A stretch of DNA of 64,000 nucleotides from Lentzea fradiae. GTDB taxonomy: Bacteria > Actinomycetota > Actinomycetes > Mycobacteriales > Pseudonocardiaceae. Where the stretch lies: contig NZ_FNCC01000021.1 of NCBI RefSeq assembly GCF_900100955.1, positions 1 through 64,000 of the forward strand, read 5' to 3'. The translations under genes were made by a program, and so were the position numbers. This document shows positions 34,540 through 43,372 of this stretch, one piece after another. Positions within the stretch are counted from its first letter, which is position 1. The number at the start of each line of letters is the position of its first letter. The notes beneath the pieces are model-generated. The model ran no database searches. It had not been told where the DNA came from and was given only the letters and a program-made list of their open reading frames with translations.

Positions 34540-36981
34540 TCAGCCGTGACGGGGCGCCTTGACGCGGTTGAGTACGTCGAGGTCCATCAGAGTCTCTGGG
34601 TGATCCGGACCGAAGTGAGCGAGATCGAACTCGTATGCCTCGGTGGCAGCGGCGATGGCGCGGGCCCGCGCTCCGGTCGCGGAAAGCACGAGCGCCAGAT
34701 GAATGAGAACGGCCGAGATCATGTGGTTGGCCGGTGGTGGCTGCGCGCGGAAGAAGTCGGCGCAGTAGGTGAGATCGCGCAGTGCAGCGGGGTAGCGCTG
34801 TTGGTGAAGGCGCAAACGCCCTCTGACTGCGAGGACGTTCGCGTAGTTCTCGCTTCCCGCTCCGAAGGTGCTTTCAGCCGTCTCCACTGCCTCGTCAAGG
34901 AGCTCTTGCGCAAGCTGAAGCCTGTTCGCCCGGATCGCCGCGTCGGCGGTGGAGTGCAGAGACTCTACGAACCACCGGTCTGGCCGTCTGCCGTTCGACT
35001 GCTCTGCCCTGCGAATGTCGAGTAGGGCGACCTCGTGGCGCAGCCACGCCTCGGAATCGTCGACCGTCCTTGCGAGAAGAGCAGCCATCTGGAGCGCGGA
35101 TTGATGGACTGCCGCTGGAAGTCGGTAGGAGGTCAGCTGATCGAGAACCCAATCACTGCACGCTTGCGCCTCGGCGATCTCATTGATTGACAGGAAGATC
35201 CGCGTGCAAGTGTTGGCGAGGCTGACTCGGATATCGATCCGGTGTGGGCGGCGGCGTTCACGGTTAACGATGTCGAGCACATGCCTCGACAGGTCGTGCT
35301 CGCCCACCACGGACGCGATCTCACCCAGGAAACGAATCGAGGTGACGTAGTGGAAGATGTCACCGGCTTTGGCGCTGATCGCGAGGCACTCACTGCACCA
35401 GGCGAGGGCTTCCGACGCGTCGCCGTTCCGGAACGAGATGAGGGCCAGTGCGAGTCGCGCACGCACTTGGGGAACCCCGACGGTAGTCCGCGGAGGATTG
35501 GGGCCTGCGAAGATCGCCAGAACATGCCGGGCGAACTGGGCGGCGGTCCTGGATTCCTCTGTTCCACCGAGGACCGCGAGCCTCCGTGCGAGATGGACGC
35601 AAGACTCGATCACGGCGGTGCCGTGGTAACCGTGGCGAATCGCCGTCGAGGTGAGTTCGATCAAATGGCCGAGGCAAAGATCAGCATCCCTGTGGTCGTG
35701 GACTTCAGTGTGAACGTCTCCGATGCGCTCAGCGAACAGGCCAAAACCAATCTGCAGCCATGGCAGCGGGTTGCCAGCGCGTGCGCGGGCCACCATTGCC
35801 ACCAGTGGGTGGATCAGATATCCGTCACCAGTGGCTTTGATCAGTGATAGCTGCAGCAGTGCCGCGAAGGCACGGTCTCGTATGAGAGCGTTGTTCATCG
35901 CTCTCGCTTTGGACCAGGTGGCCAGCCGATGTTCTCCAAGGAACTTCTTCAGTCGCTTGTGCCATCGTGCTCGTCTCGCGCCGTATGTTCGCACGTAGGT
36001 CAGCGGGAACTCGCGTTCCAAGAACGAGGCCAGCAAGGGTTCGGCACCGAGATGCGCGAGGAGTGTCAGAATATCTCCTGCGGCAGGCTCGGTCGTCGTT
36101 GCCAATTCGATGTTCATCTCGATGGAGCGAATCGTGGTGCGGCGGTGTCCGCTGGCCTCACCTAGCCCAAGCGCGCCTGTTGGTTCCTTCGCGAGACGTG
36201 CGAGGAACGGACCGACGGATTGGGCTAGCACTCTGCAGTGGTGCGCTGCCTGCGTAAGTGCGAGCGGATGGTGGTGAAGCGCTGCAGCGAGAAGCGCGCG
36301 GTCGCCGTCCGGGCTGTCCGGCAATACCATCGCCAGGTATTCACTGCTTTCGTCGGCTGTCCAGTCGTCCAGTTCGACGTGCGTGTAGCCGTGGTCGAGG
36401 TATCGCACCGTGCTGGTGATCAGAATCCTGCATCCGACGCTTCTCGGCACGATTCCCCGCAGCGTGTCGGTGCTCGAAACGCCGTCGAAGATCAACAAGA
36501 TGTCCGATGACACAGGAAGCTCTGGAGTGACCGGCCCCGCGGCTGACATCACACTGTCGTCCATCAACGCACCTTGCTGCGAGGCGCCGGCCAGGCGACG
36601 AAGCTCTTCCAGCAGGGACGTTCGGCTCGACGCGTCGACGAAGACGGAAGTGACCGAGTCAGGAACTTCAGCGCCTAGCTGAGTGGCAACGCTCGTTTTG
36701 CCGCTGCCGGTCATGCCGTGAAGCACAACAGGCGCGGTGTCGCCTGCTTCTCCCAGCCTCAGCAAGCTCCGCAGGTGCTTCAGAACCTGCTTTCGTCCCA
36801 CGAAGAGCGGGTCAGGCTTCCATCGCGACGACTCGCTAGTCGTGCGTTGGTGACTGCTTGGATGATGATGCACATGGAAGTCGCCCTGCACCTGCCCGAT
36901 CTGTACCGCAGAGCCAAACACCGAGCCGGAGATCGTGTTGTTCGTCTGAGCTGATTCGTCGTCGGGCGATGTGGTCGGCAC
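34540..36981 (-). CDS. NB-ARC ATPase with C-terminal TPR-like repeats
   Basis: This protein of about 813 residues has an N-terminal tag typical of this group (TISGSVFGSAVQIGQVQGDF), then an NB-ARC/STAND ATPase. The entry is FVGRKQVLKHL, the Walker A is HGMTGSGKT at about 88-96, the Walker B is ILLIFDG, and the sensor region reads RILITSTVRY. A helical region and TPR-like repeats follow (for example YANVLAVRGRLRLHQQRY near the C-terminus). Family knowledge: such proteins act as regulators, or as phage sensors that oligomerise. The start is a GTG; the frame is open further upstream, but the tag and the divergent gene argue for this start. No effector domain is visible in the protein. Confidence 0.8.
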   Translation of the reverse strand: MPTTSPDDESAQTNNTISGSVFGSAVQIGQVQGDFHVHHHPSSHQRTTSESSRWKPDPLFVGRKQVLKHLRSLLRLGEAGDTAPVVLHGMTGSGKTSVATQLGAEVPDSVTSVFVDASSRTSLLEELRRLAGASQQGALMDDSVMSAAGPVTPELPVSSDILLIFDGVSSTDTLRGIVPRSVGCRILITSTVRYLDHGYTHVELDDWTADESSEYLAMVLPDSPDGDRALLAAALHHHPLALTQAAHHCRVLAQSVGPFLARLAKEPTGALGLGEASGHRRTTIRSIEMNIELATTTEPAAGDILTLLAHLGAEPLLASFLEREFPLTYVRTYGARRARWHKRLKKFLGEHRLATWSKARAMNNALIRDRAFAALLQLSLIKATGDGYLIHPLVAMVARARAGNPLPWLQIGFGLFAERIGDVHTEVHDHRDADLCLGHLIELTSTAIRHGYHGTAVIESCVHLARRLAVLGGTEESRTAAQFARHVLAIFAGPNPPRTTVGVPQVRARLALALISFRNGDASEALAWCSECLAISAKAGDIFHYVTSIRFLGEIASVVGEHDLSRHVLDIVNRERRRPHRIDIRVSLANTCTRIFLSINEIAEAQACSDWVLDQLTSYRLPAAVHQSALQMAALLARTVDDSEAWLRHEVALLDIRRAEQSNGRRPDRWFVESLHSTADAAIRANRLQLAQELLDEAVETAESTFGAGSENYANVLAVRGRLRLHQQRYPAALRDLTYCADFFRAQPPPANHMISAVLIHLALVLSATGARARAIAAATEAYEFDLAHFGPDHPETLMDLDVLNRVKAPRHG

Positions 36982-37066
36982 TCCCTTAGCTTGCCAGCGT
37001 GGCGCACGCTCGCGGGCTCGTTTGGTCGGGCTCCTGTCGTTCCAGGGTCGGCCTAAACTGGGCCGC

Positions 37067-38203
37067 GTGAGGTCGAGCTGGTTCGTCGTGTCGGAGGAAG
37101 ATCCGGCGTGGCCCTTGAACGGCGATCCGTGGTCACCCGACAGGTTCAGGGATGTCCTGCACATCGGTCGGCTGGAACTTGTTCGAGGCGCATCGCAGGC
37201 AGAGCCGAGCGACATCGACGCGGCGATGGACTTGGGCCGCCTCGCACACGGTGAGCTGGAGTCGTACGGCACGGACAGCAGCCAGACGCTCAGCGACGAC
37301 GAAATCTCAGCGGTTCTGAGGACGCTGCGGACGGTCCTCAAGCGCCTCGGGGTGCCGTTCAACCCGCCTTTCCGGGATTTCAAAGGATTTCATGGCTTCT
37401 GGAGTGCTCAGGGGATGAGTGGCTCCGGTGGCTGGGGAGCCCGCCGCGGCTACCTGAACGAACTGTTCAACCCGATCTTCGAACGGCTCGACGACCTGGA
37501 CGACAAGCAGCGCGGGCAAAAGGGCCTGCGCGCAACGGATGGTCAAATCCGCAACCTGATCTTCGCGTCCACCGGGCCGAAGCCGGACATCGTGTTGCGG
37601 GACGCGATCGACAACATCATCGAGGTCACCAGAAACGCCGAGCATTGCCTGTTCTACAACCGGCCCTTGGGTTCCTCGGGATTGACCTGGGGCCAGCTGT
37701 GTGACTGGTGGCGTGCCACGAACAGCCTCGGCGACTCCTCGCAACAGGATGTCGCGAGAAGTCTTTACAACCGGCTCGCGGCGTCGGTCAAGGACAACCC
37801 TGTCGAGTACACCCTGTTCCAGACCTACCGAGATCTCTACAAGTCTGAGCGGGGGGCTGATGTACCGGCACTTCTGCCGCAGGTCTACCTGCACTACGAC
37901 CCTTCGACGTGGAAACAACGGGGTGGCCGGCCCGGCGTGCTCGCCAGGGAGCGGATGGACTTCCTGCTGCTGCTTCCCAACGGCGGCCGAGTAGTGATCG
38001 AAGTCGACGGCAAGCAGCACTACGCGGAGGGCGACACCGCCTCGCCGCGGCTCTACTCGCTGATGGTTGCTGAGGACCGGAAGCTTCGGCTGCGCGGGTA
38101 CGAGGTCTACCGATTCGGCGGGTTCGAGCTGGGGCAGCCAGAGGCACCCGAAATGCTGCAGACCTTCTTCGTGGACCTGCTGAGCTTCGCGCAATGCACC
38201 TGA
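37067..38203 (+). CDS. Nuclease-domain protein with a Vsr/DUF559-like C-terminus
   Basis: This 378-residue protein ends in an endonuclease-like domain: RMDFLLLLPNGGRVVIEVDG (D and E of a PD-(D/E)xK site), KQHYAEG, then EDRKLRLRGYEVYRFGGFEL, the pattern of Vsr/DUF559-type nucleases. The N-terminal 200 residues contain LRTVLKRLGVPFNPPFRDFK and RGYLNELFNPIFERLDDLDD and resemble abortive-infection N-terminal modules, though I cannot name one. I use the GTG at 37067. A TAAACT -10-like box lies seven bases before it, as for a leaderless transcript. It is divergent from the NB-ARC gene, so the two are probably a sensor-effector pair (inference). Confidence 0.72.
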   Translation: MRSSWFVVSEEDPAWPLNGDPWSPDRFRDVLHIGRLELVRGASQAEPSDIDAAMDLGRLAHGELESYGTDSSQTLSDDEISAVLRTLRTVLKRLGVPFNPPFRDFKGFHGFWSAQGMSGSGGWGARRGYLNELFNPIFERLDDLDDKQRGQKGLRATDGQIRNLIFASTGPKPDIVLRDAIDNIIEVTRNAEHCLFYNRPLGSSGLTWGQLCDWWRATNSLGDSSQQDVARSLYNRLAASVKDNPVEYTLFQTYRDLYKSERGADVPALLPQVYLHYDPSTWKQRGGRPGVLARERMDFLLLLPNGGRVVIEVDGKQHYAEGDTASPRLYSLMVAEDRKLRLRGYEVYRFGGFELGQPEAPEMLQTFFVDLLSFAQCT

Positions 38204-38270
38204 TCCGACCGTGTTTCACGAGTAGGGGATGGTCAAGATCTGTAGATGCCAGTTCCTAGGCGCGTGGAAA

Positions 38271-40040
38271 CTAGTCGAGCCCGTGGACCATCCGTGCTCG
38301 CGAGTGCACTACGGTGATGGCTTGACGCAGGAGACGACGGTGATAGTCGGCGGCATCTACTGCGTCGTTGCTCAGCAGCCTGGCGCCCATGCCAATGATG
38401 TGTGCGCTGCCGATGCAGGCCACGTCTAGGGTCAGGGCGAGCATCTCGGGACTAAGCTCGTTTCCGTGCCAAATTCCGTTACGGAAGCGCACCGTGTGCA
38501 GCTGACCGATAGGTGTACTGTGCGTTATTTGGCTGAGCAGCGAGTATGCGACTTCCAGCCATCCCGGCTCCGGAAAGTTTGTGCCCAATGCTTTCAGCAT
38601 TTCGCCGATCTTGGGAATTGGCTTCCTGTTCTTCGCGATCTCGTCAATTGGGGTGTCAATGCGAATATTGCTGGGACGTGCGAAGATGCGCTGCGCATCA
38701 GCTTTGGGGACGCCACTCCCTCTTAGTGTATCGATTGTCTTTTTTTGGCGCGCGCGGAACTCGTCGAAGTACTGTTTTGCGCGCTCTTCGAATTCTTCTT
38801 GGATAGCCCCAGTTGAGTATCGCCACACCATGCGTGCCGCCTCTTCCAGTAGCATTCGGGCGGCGAAGACTGCGATTACCCCTGCCCCAGGCTGATCGTA
38901 GGTGTTCATGACTGCCGCAAGGTTGGAGTGTCCGCCGCCGTAAGCCAGCATGGCGTGGAGAGTCGGCTCTCCATAGTCCCAAGGCCTGATCATCAGAGAG
39001 CGAGTCAATCGGTGGTAGCCCTCTGCTGCCTTTGCTACACGATCGATCGACAAGATGTCAGGCATCAGATCGTCGGTGCCGAGAACAGCGCTCGGTCGCA
39101 GCAGGGCAGTTCGACGTTGGGGAGAGTTCTTCTTTTTTCCTTGCGGCAAGGGTCGACGTGCTGTGTCCAGTCTGTGAATCGGCACAGCAGCTGACGCAAC
39201 GTCTGCAGTGAGCTCGACAGCACGCGCTAGAAACGGCTGACGCGGCACGTCTGAAGGCCAGAGTTCCGGGACAGCTGCTGCATTGCCAAGCAATGCGGCG
39301 GTCGCGCCGGCTGCGGCCACCTGCATGAATAGCGCCTCGTGGTCGGCGCGCAGATCGTGCCCCGCTGCGCCGTGCTCGGTGACACTGCTCGACAGCCCGA
39401 GGTAGTTGCCATGGCCAGCGTGGGCCAGGACCATCACCGCACCAAGCAGTCCAGACATGTCCAGGAGGGTCCGCGTCCGGCGGAGTAGTTCTTCATGTTC
39501 GCCTGTATCGCCGATCACTGAAACGTTTTCCGTCCGGCGGGCCAAGAATTCGTCGATCAATTCTTGCTCGACAGGCATCGCTGGAGCGTCCAACCAGCTC
39601 AACGACTCTCCCGTCAAGTCGGCAACATCCGGCAGGGGCATGAGCCAGCGCGCCAGATTTGCACAGCTGGCGCCAGTGTCCTCAAGTAGGATGCACAGAC
39701 CATTGCGTTCCTCAAGCAGGTCTCCTAGTAGGGCGCGACGACGCTCGGGCAGTTCGCCGATCCACAGCCATTGGAGCCCGTCAACGAACAAGCTACGTGC
39801 GATCGCGCCGATCACCGAGCCGCCGAAGCCGGCTCCAATCATCGAGTCGGCGCAGGCATAGCGTTGACGAGCGGACATGAAGGCGAGCCCAGCTAGGAAG
39901 CGATCTCCCGATATGTCCAGGTGGTAGTCGATGGGCAGCTCGTCAAGGTGCAAACGCAAGGCGCGGGTTGCTCTACGCAACTTCAGTGTTTCGGGAGTAG
40001 CGACCTGCCCGTCGGGCCGTTCATCGTGGACCTCAGTCAC
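38271..40040 (-). CDS. Large helical protein of unknown function
   Basis: This 589-residue protein has a GTG start with GGAGG ten bases upstream. It is mainly helical, with no signal peptide. The C-terminal third contains EVAYSLLSQITHSTPIGQL and a DUF5677-like pattern of helices with conserved His and Tyr. The middle has MLAYGGGHSNLAAVMNTY and ARMLLEEAARMVWRYS. No catalytic motif is recognised. The composition is intermediate in GC. It lies convergent to the nuclease gene with 67 bases between stops. Defence association is suggested by neighbourhood only. Confidence 0.65.
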   Translation of the reverse strand: MTEVHDERPDGQVATPETLKLRRATRALRLHLDELPIDYHLDISGDRFLAGLAFMSARQRYACADSMIGAGFGGSVIGAIARSLFVDGLQWLWIGELPERRRALLGDLLEERNGLCILLEDTGASCANLARWLMPLPDVADLTGESLSWLDAPAMPVEQELIDEFLARRTENVSVIGDTGEHEELLRRTRTLLDMSGLLGAVMVLAHAGHGNYLGLSSSVTEHGAAGHDLRADHEALFMQVAAAGATAALLGNAAAVPELWPSDVPRQPFLARAVELTADVASAAVPIHRLDTARRPLPQGKKKNSPQRRTALLRPSAVLGTDDLMPDILSIDRVAKAAEGYHRLTRSLMIRPWDYGEPTLHAMLAYGGGHSNLAAVMNTYDQPGAGVIAVFAARMLLEEAARMVWRYSTGAIQEEFEERAKQYFDEFRARQKKTIDTLRGSGVPKADAQRIFARPSNIRIDTPIDEIAKNRKPIPKIGEMLKALGTNFPEPGWLEVAYSLLSQITHSTPIGQLHTVRFRNGIWHGNELSPEMLALTLDVACIGSAHIIGMGARLLSNDAVDAADYHRRLLRQAITVVHSRARMVHGLD

Positions 40041-40768
40041 CGCGCGCTTGCCTCCGTTCCATGGTTTCGTAGCTCCTCTCGGAGCGCCAGCACATCATCG
40101 TCCTCCTGCTATGGCTCGGATCCAACTGAAATTGAGGGCACCGAAGCCTGGCTGTCGTCTGCCTGCTTGACCTGGAGTGCGTCCAGGACATGTTCAATGA
40201 CGAGTTGCTGCGCACGGTCCGGCTCGGCCTGGTGATGTTCGGGCACCGCTACCTGGAACTGCTTTCCAGAATCAGCGACAACGGGCCGGGGTCGCCAGGG
40301 CGCTGACAGCGGACCGCCGGTGATGCTTGACGAACCGTCTGGAGCGTCGATGATGGTTGTCGAACGCCGCGAATTTGCTGGGGACGCCGTCACAGTGGCG
40401 GTCGGTGCTCGACCACGCGGTGCACTAGTCCGAGCACTTCGCCCAATCTTGTCGGCGGGGTCGCCGTGCCGAGTCGACAAGATCAAGGGGGATCGGCCGA
40501 GCTGGTCAGTCTCAGCAAGCGTGATCACGCGAGCGGTTCAGCTCTCGACGTGATCGCTCCCGATCATTGGAACCCGTGGAGCACTCCTAGGCTCGGGCTC
40601 GACCGCACGCCGCCCAGCGCGATCGTCGTCGGCCGTCGCGTGTGGTGACCACTCCCTGAATCGGCGGGTCCCGACCGGTATCCCGCCGACTGACCTCACT
40701 TGTGGAGACTGTGTTCGAGCGACTCTGGATAGGTCCTGACAGTCGAGGAACCCGAGATCGGCGGGTCG
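40041..40768. other. Gene-poor stretch with a probable small relic
   Basis: In the plus strand, about 40140-40308, a short frame reads VVCLLDLECVQDMFNDELLR and continues FGHRYLELLSRISDN before a stop. It is protein-like but has no start or ribosome site and is preceded by stops, so I take it as the tail of a lost gene. The minus strand across 40109-40528 is open for 139 codons but is less protein-like. The remainder up to the DUF6884 gene shows no feature. Confidence 0.35.
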
Positions 40769-41305
40769 ATGGCGAGAATTGTTTTTGTTGTCCCATGTGG
40801 AGCTGCGAAGCTGCCACATCCGGCGCATGCTCGTGAGCTCTACACCGGCTCAATGTTCCGATTTTGTCTTGCTGTGGCGGACGGGGAGGCTGATCTTGCT
40901 GCTGCCGCTGGGCACCACGTCACTGTGATGATCTTGTCAGCCAAGCATGGCTTGCTGGATCTGGATGCGCTCGTCGCCCCGTACGACCTGTCTATGAGAA
41001 GCCATGACGCAGTCGGGGCGACGGTGGTCGCAGAGCAGCTGATGGACGTGACACGGACGGAGCAGGCCGAGATCTACGCGTTCCTCCCGCAGACGTACCT
41101 GGCCCGGTTATGCCAGGCAAGTGAACTCCTAGGCCAACGCGGCGGACAGGTCTCGGTAATCGATCTCTACCAGGGTGCGCGTGGAATTGGTGATCAGCGG
41201 CGTGTGTTGTCGGAGCTGCGCCGCTCCCGATCCTCCTGTGTGTCCCAACCTCCGTGGCGACGTCGGTCCACCCGCGATAGGTCGAGCAACGGGGAGGCTG
41301 AATGA
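40769..41305 (+). CDS. DUF6884 (YaaA-like) protein
   Basis: This 178-residue protein begins MARIVFVVPCGAAKLPHPAH, with LYTGSMFRFCLAVADG and the conserved ILSAKHGLLDLDALVAPYDL, the hallmark of DUF6884, a relative of the YaaA family. The family's biochemical role is unknown; YaaA is a DNA-binding protein linked to oxidative stress. The last 30 residues are basic and low in complexity, so the reading frame may have lost its original end. It converges on a GIY-YIG gene with no base between the two stops. I recall DUF6884 domains occurring near GIY-YIG nucleases in other genomes. Confidence 0.72.
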   Translation: MARIVFVVPCGAAKLPHPAHARELYTGSMFRFCLAVADGEADLAAAAGHHVTVMILSAKHGLLDLDALVAPYDLSMRSHDAVGATVVAEQLMDVTRTEQAEIYAFLPQTYLARLCQASELLGQRGGQVSVIDLYQGARGIGDQRRVLSELRRSRSSCVSQPPWRRRSTRDRSSNGEAE

Positions 41306-41914
41306 CTAGACAATCGGTAGGTCGCGTGCGCGGCGCTTGTGTTCCGCACGAAGGGCCCTGAGCGAGGTGTAGTAGGCGCTGTGTGGGTTGTTGGCGATGT
41401 TGAGAGGCAGCACCTCTCTGCTGATGAGCTCGTCTTCTAGCTTCCACGGTTCGTCGTCGACCACGTACGCCACGCGTGCGTGGGCCGCCATCCACTCCGA
41501 CAGGAGAGCTTCGCCTGGCTGGGTGAACGTCAGCCGATCGCCGCGGCTGCCGACGCGGCGGAGTTCGATCCCCAGCTGCCCGGCCAGATGGCAGCCCAAG
41601 GTCAAGCGGAGCGTGGAGCCGTACGCGTTGCCCCGGAAGTGGTACCTGACGCGTTGCCGGAGGTGCTGCCTGCTCGGAGGCCGGCCGTTCAACGGCGGGA
41701 GCTTCGGTGCAATTCCGACGTAGAGCAGCGTGCCGAACGCTCCAGCAATGCAGCCCTGAGCGGGGACACCCGGTGGCAGTTCGTCGAAGTACCACGCGTA
41801 GACCCCAGGCCTGGCTGGGATGGCTGAATCGCGCGCCAGCACCTCGTCCCTCGAGTGCACCTGGCCTGGACTCAGCAACGGTCTTGAGCGCTCGCGGTAG
41901 GCGTCATCGTTCAA
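41306..41914 (-). CDS. GIY-YIG nuclease-domain protein
   Basis: This 202-residue protein starts at a TTG that overlaps the stop of the EVE gene (TTGA) with AAGGAG six bases upstream; the longer frame from 41974 is less likely. The GIY-YIG core is GVYAWYFDELPPG and TLLYVGIAPK, with a catalytic-type Arg in HLRQRVRYHFRGNAYGSTLR and a distal Glu near KLEDELISREVLPLNI. This is the fold of homing and repair nucleases. Its coupling to the EVE-nuclease gene suggests the two act together on DNA. Confidence 0.78.
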   Translation of the reverse strand: MNDDAYRERSRPLLSPGQVHSRDEVLARDSAIPARPGVYAWYFDELPPGVPAQGCIAGAFGTLLYVGIAPKLPPLNGRPPSRQHLRQRVRYHFRGNAYGSTLRLTLGCHLAGQLGIELRRVGSRGDRLTFTQPGEALLSEWMAAHARVAYVVDDEPWKLEDELISREVLPLNIANNPHSAYYTSLRALRAEHKRRARDLPIV

Positions 41915-43329
41915 CTGGAGCTCCTTGAGCGGTCTGCGGTGGCTCGCGTCGAGTGGAAGGTCCCGTCCTCGCAATAGATCAGTTCCATCCCCGTGGCCTT
42001 CAGCAGGTCGATCAGGCTCGGCGCCGGCTGGGCGGGAAGGAGAACCGCGAGGCGCGCGTCAGGTCGCAGGTGGTGCTGGTAGTCGAGGAGTTGGCCGATG
42101 GCCATGCGGACGTCCTGCCTGCTGGTGGACGCCTTGGCCTCGATGATCATCGTCTGCCGGTCGTCGAAGACGTCGCAGACGAGTTCCTCACCCGTGGGCA
42201 GCCTGCCCACGAGACAGCGCAACTCCCGTCCCAGGAACTCGCTGTACTGCTTGATCAGCCTCGCCTCGGGGTAGGTGACGGTGCGCGGTCCGCCGTTGTT
42301 GCTCGACGTCGTGTCCTCGGGAACGTCACCGACCGGCCGGGAGGTCAGTACGGTCTCGGAGTGGCGTGGGCGGTTCGTCCGGCCGCGGGCCGCGCTCGCT
42401 TCGAGCACGTGCCATTCGGCCGGAGTGAGCGGGAACGGGTTGGCGCCGCCGGGCATCCGCAGGATCCTCGCCCGCGCGAAGTCCGGGTTGGACTGGAGGC
42501 GCTGCTTGGTGATCGGTGCGTCGAACAGGTAGCGGTCGAAGCGCAGGTCGACAACGTCCGCCTCCGACGGCGGTTGCTCCTTCCAGTAGGAGTCGAAGTC
42601 GGTCGTGCGGTGGACCGGCGAGGTGATCTCTCCCAGTCCGTAGACGCCGGCGGCCGTGCCGGAGATCCAGAACGCGAAGCGGTCGCCGGGCCGCAGGTCC
42701 TGGTGGTGAATGGCGACCGTCCACCGGTCGAGTTCCATCGTGTTGTCCTGCCACCAGGCCCAGACGTCCCACACGGTCGGGTTGCACTGCAGGAGCCAGT
42801 ACCGCGGCGAGGCCTGTTCGGCGTGGAGGTCACCGAGGCGTGCGTGGCGGTCCGCGGGAATCAGCGTGATGCTGCGCAGCGGCGCGGACAGGCCCAGCGG
42901 TGTCAGCACGCGGCCGGCCGGGATCGCCGTCTCGTACTCGTGGACGTCGCCGAGCGCGACGATGTGCTCCCAGGTCGCGCCTTCCTCGTCCGCGCCCCAT
43001 ACGGCCCTCGCGACGTCCGCGTTGCGGAACACGTGCAGGATGGTGGCTTCGGCGAAGAAACCCATGTCGGCGTAGAAGAGGATCCGGTCGCCGGCTCGCC
43101 GGTTCCGCAGTGCGACGGCCTTGGCGTTGCCGGTCGAAGCGGTTGGGGTTGAGCCCCACAGCCTGACTGTCCCGTTCGGGAACAGCCGACTCAATGCGGG
43201 GAGGTCGTCGCCGAGCTCGGACGCGATGTCGGAGATCCGGACCCCGCGGCGGACGGACCGCTCGAAGTTCTGCGGCCCGTTGTGCCGCGAGCCGCCGCGG
43301 GGCTGCAGGACGAGCTGGGCGTTGGTCAT
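41911..43329 (-). CDS. EVE-domain reader fused to a PD-(D/E)xK nuclease
   Basis: This 472-residue protein has two EVE/ASCH-like domains in the first 290 residues (RRAGDRILFYADMGFFAEAT, then YWLLQCNPTVWDVWAWW and RPGDRFAFWISGTAAGVYG). A C-terminal nuclease segment has LVCDVFDDRQTMIIEAKAST, with Asp and the Glu-x-Lys pair of a PD-(D/E)xK site, followed by VRMAIGQLLDYQHHLR. EVE domains bind modified bases, so a reader-nuclease fusion fits a type IV, modification-dependent restriction enzyme. A TATCCT box seven bases before the ATG suggests a leaderless transcript. The helicase gene lies 43 bases upstream and the GIY-YIG gene overlaps downstream. Confidence 0.8.
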   Translation of the reverse strand: MTNAQLVLQPRGGSRHNGPQNFERSVRRGVRISDIASELGDDLPALSRLFPNGTVRLWGSTPTASTGNAKAVALRNRRAGDRILFYADMGFFAEATILHVFRNADVARAVWGADEEGATWEHIVALGDVHEYETAIPAGRVLTPLGLSAPLRSITLIPADRHARLGDLHAEQASPRYWLLQCNPTVWDVWAWWQDNTMELDRWTVAIHHQDLRPGDRFAFWISGTAAGVYGLGEITSPVHRTTDFDSYWKEQPPSEADVVDLRFDRYLFDAPITKQRLQSNPDFARARILRMPGGANPFPLTPAEWHVLEASAARGRTNRPRHSETVLTSRPVGDVPEDTTSSNNGGPRTVTYPEARLIKQYSEFLGRELRCLVGRLPTGEELVCDVFDDRQTMIIEAKASTSRQDVRMAIGQLLDYQHHLRPDARLAVLLPAQPAPSLIDLLKATGMELIYCEDGTFHSTRATADRSRSSS

Positions 43330-43372
43330 GATCACGAGGATAGGGATGGGCACCGACAATTTTCGGCGCGCG

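Noticed and set aside
40109-40528. 139-codon minus-strand frame
   Set aside because: Weak composition and no ribosome site; the opposite strand has a more protein-like, but broken, short frame.
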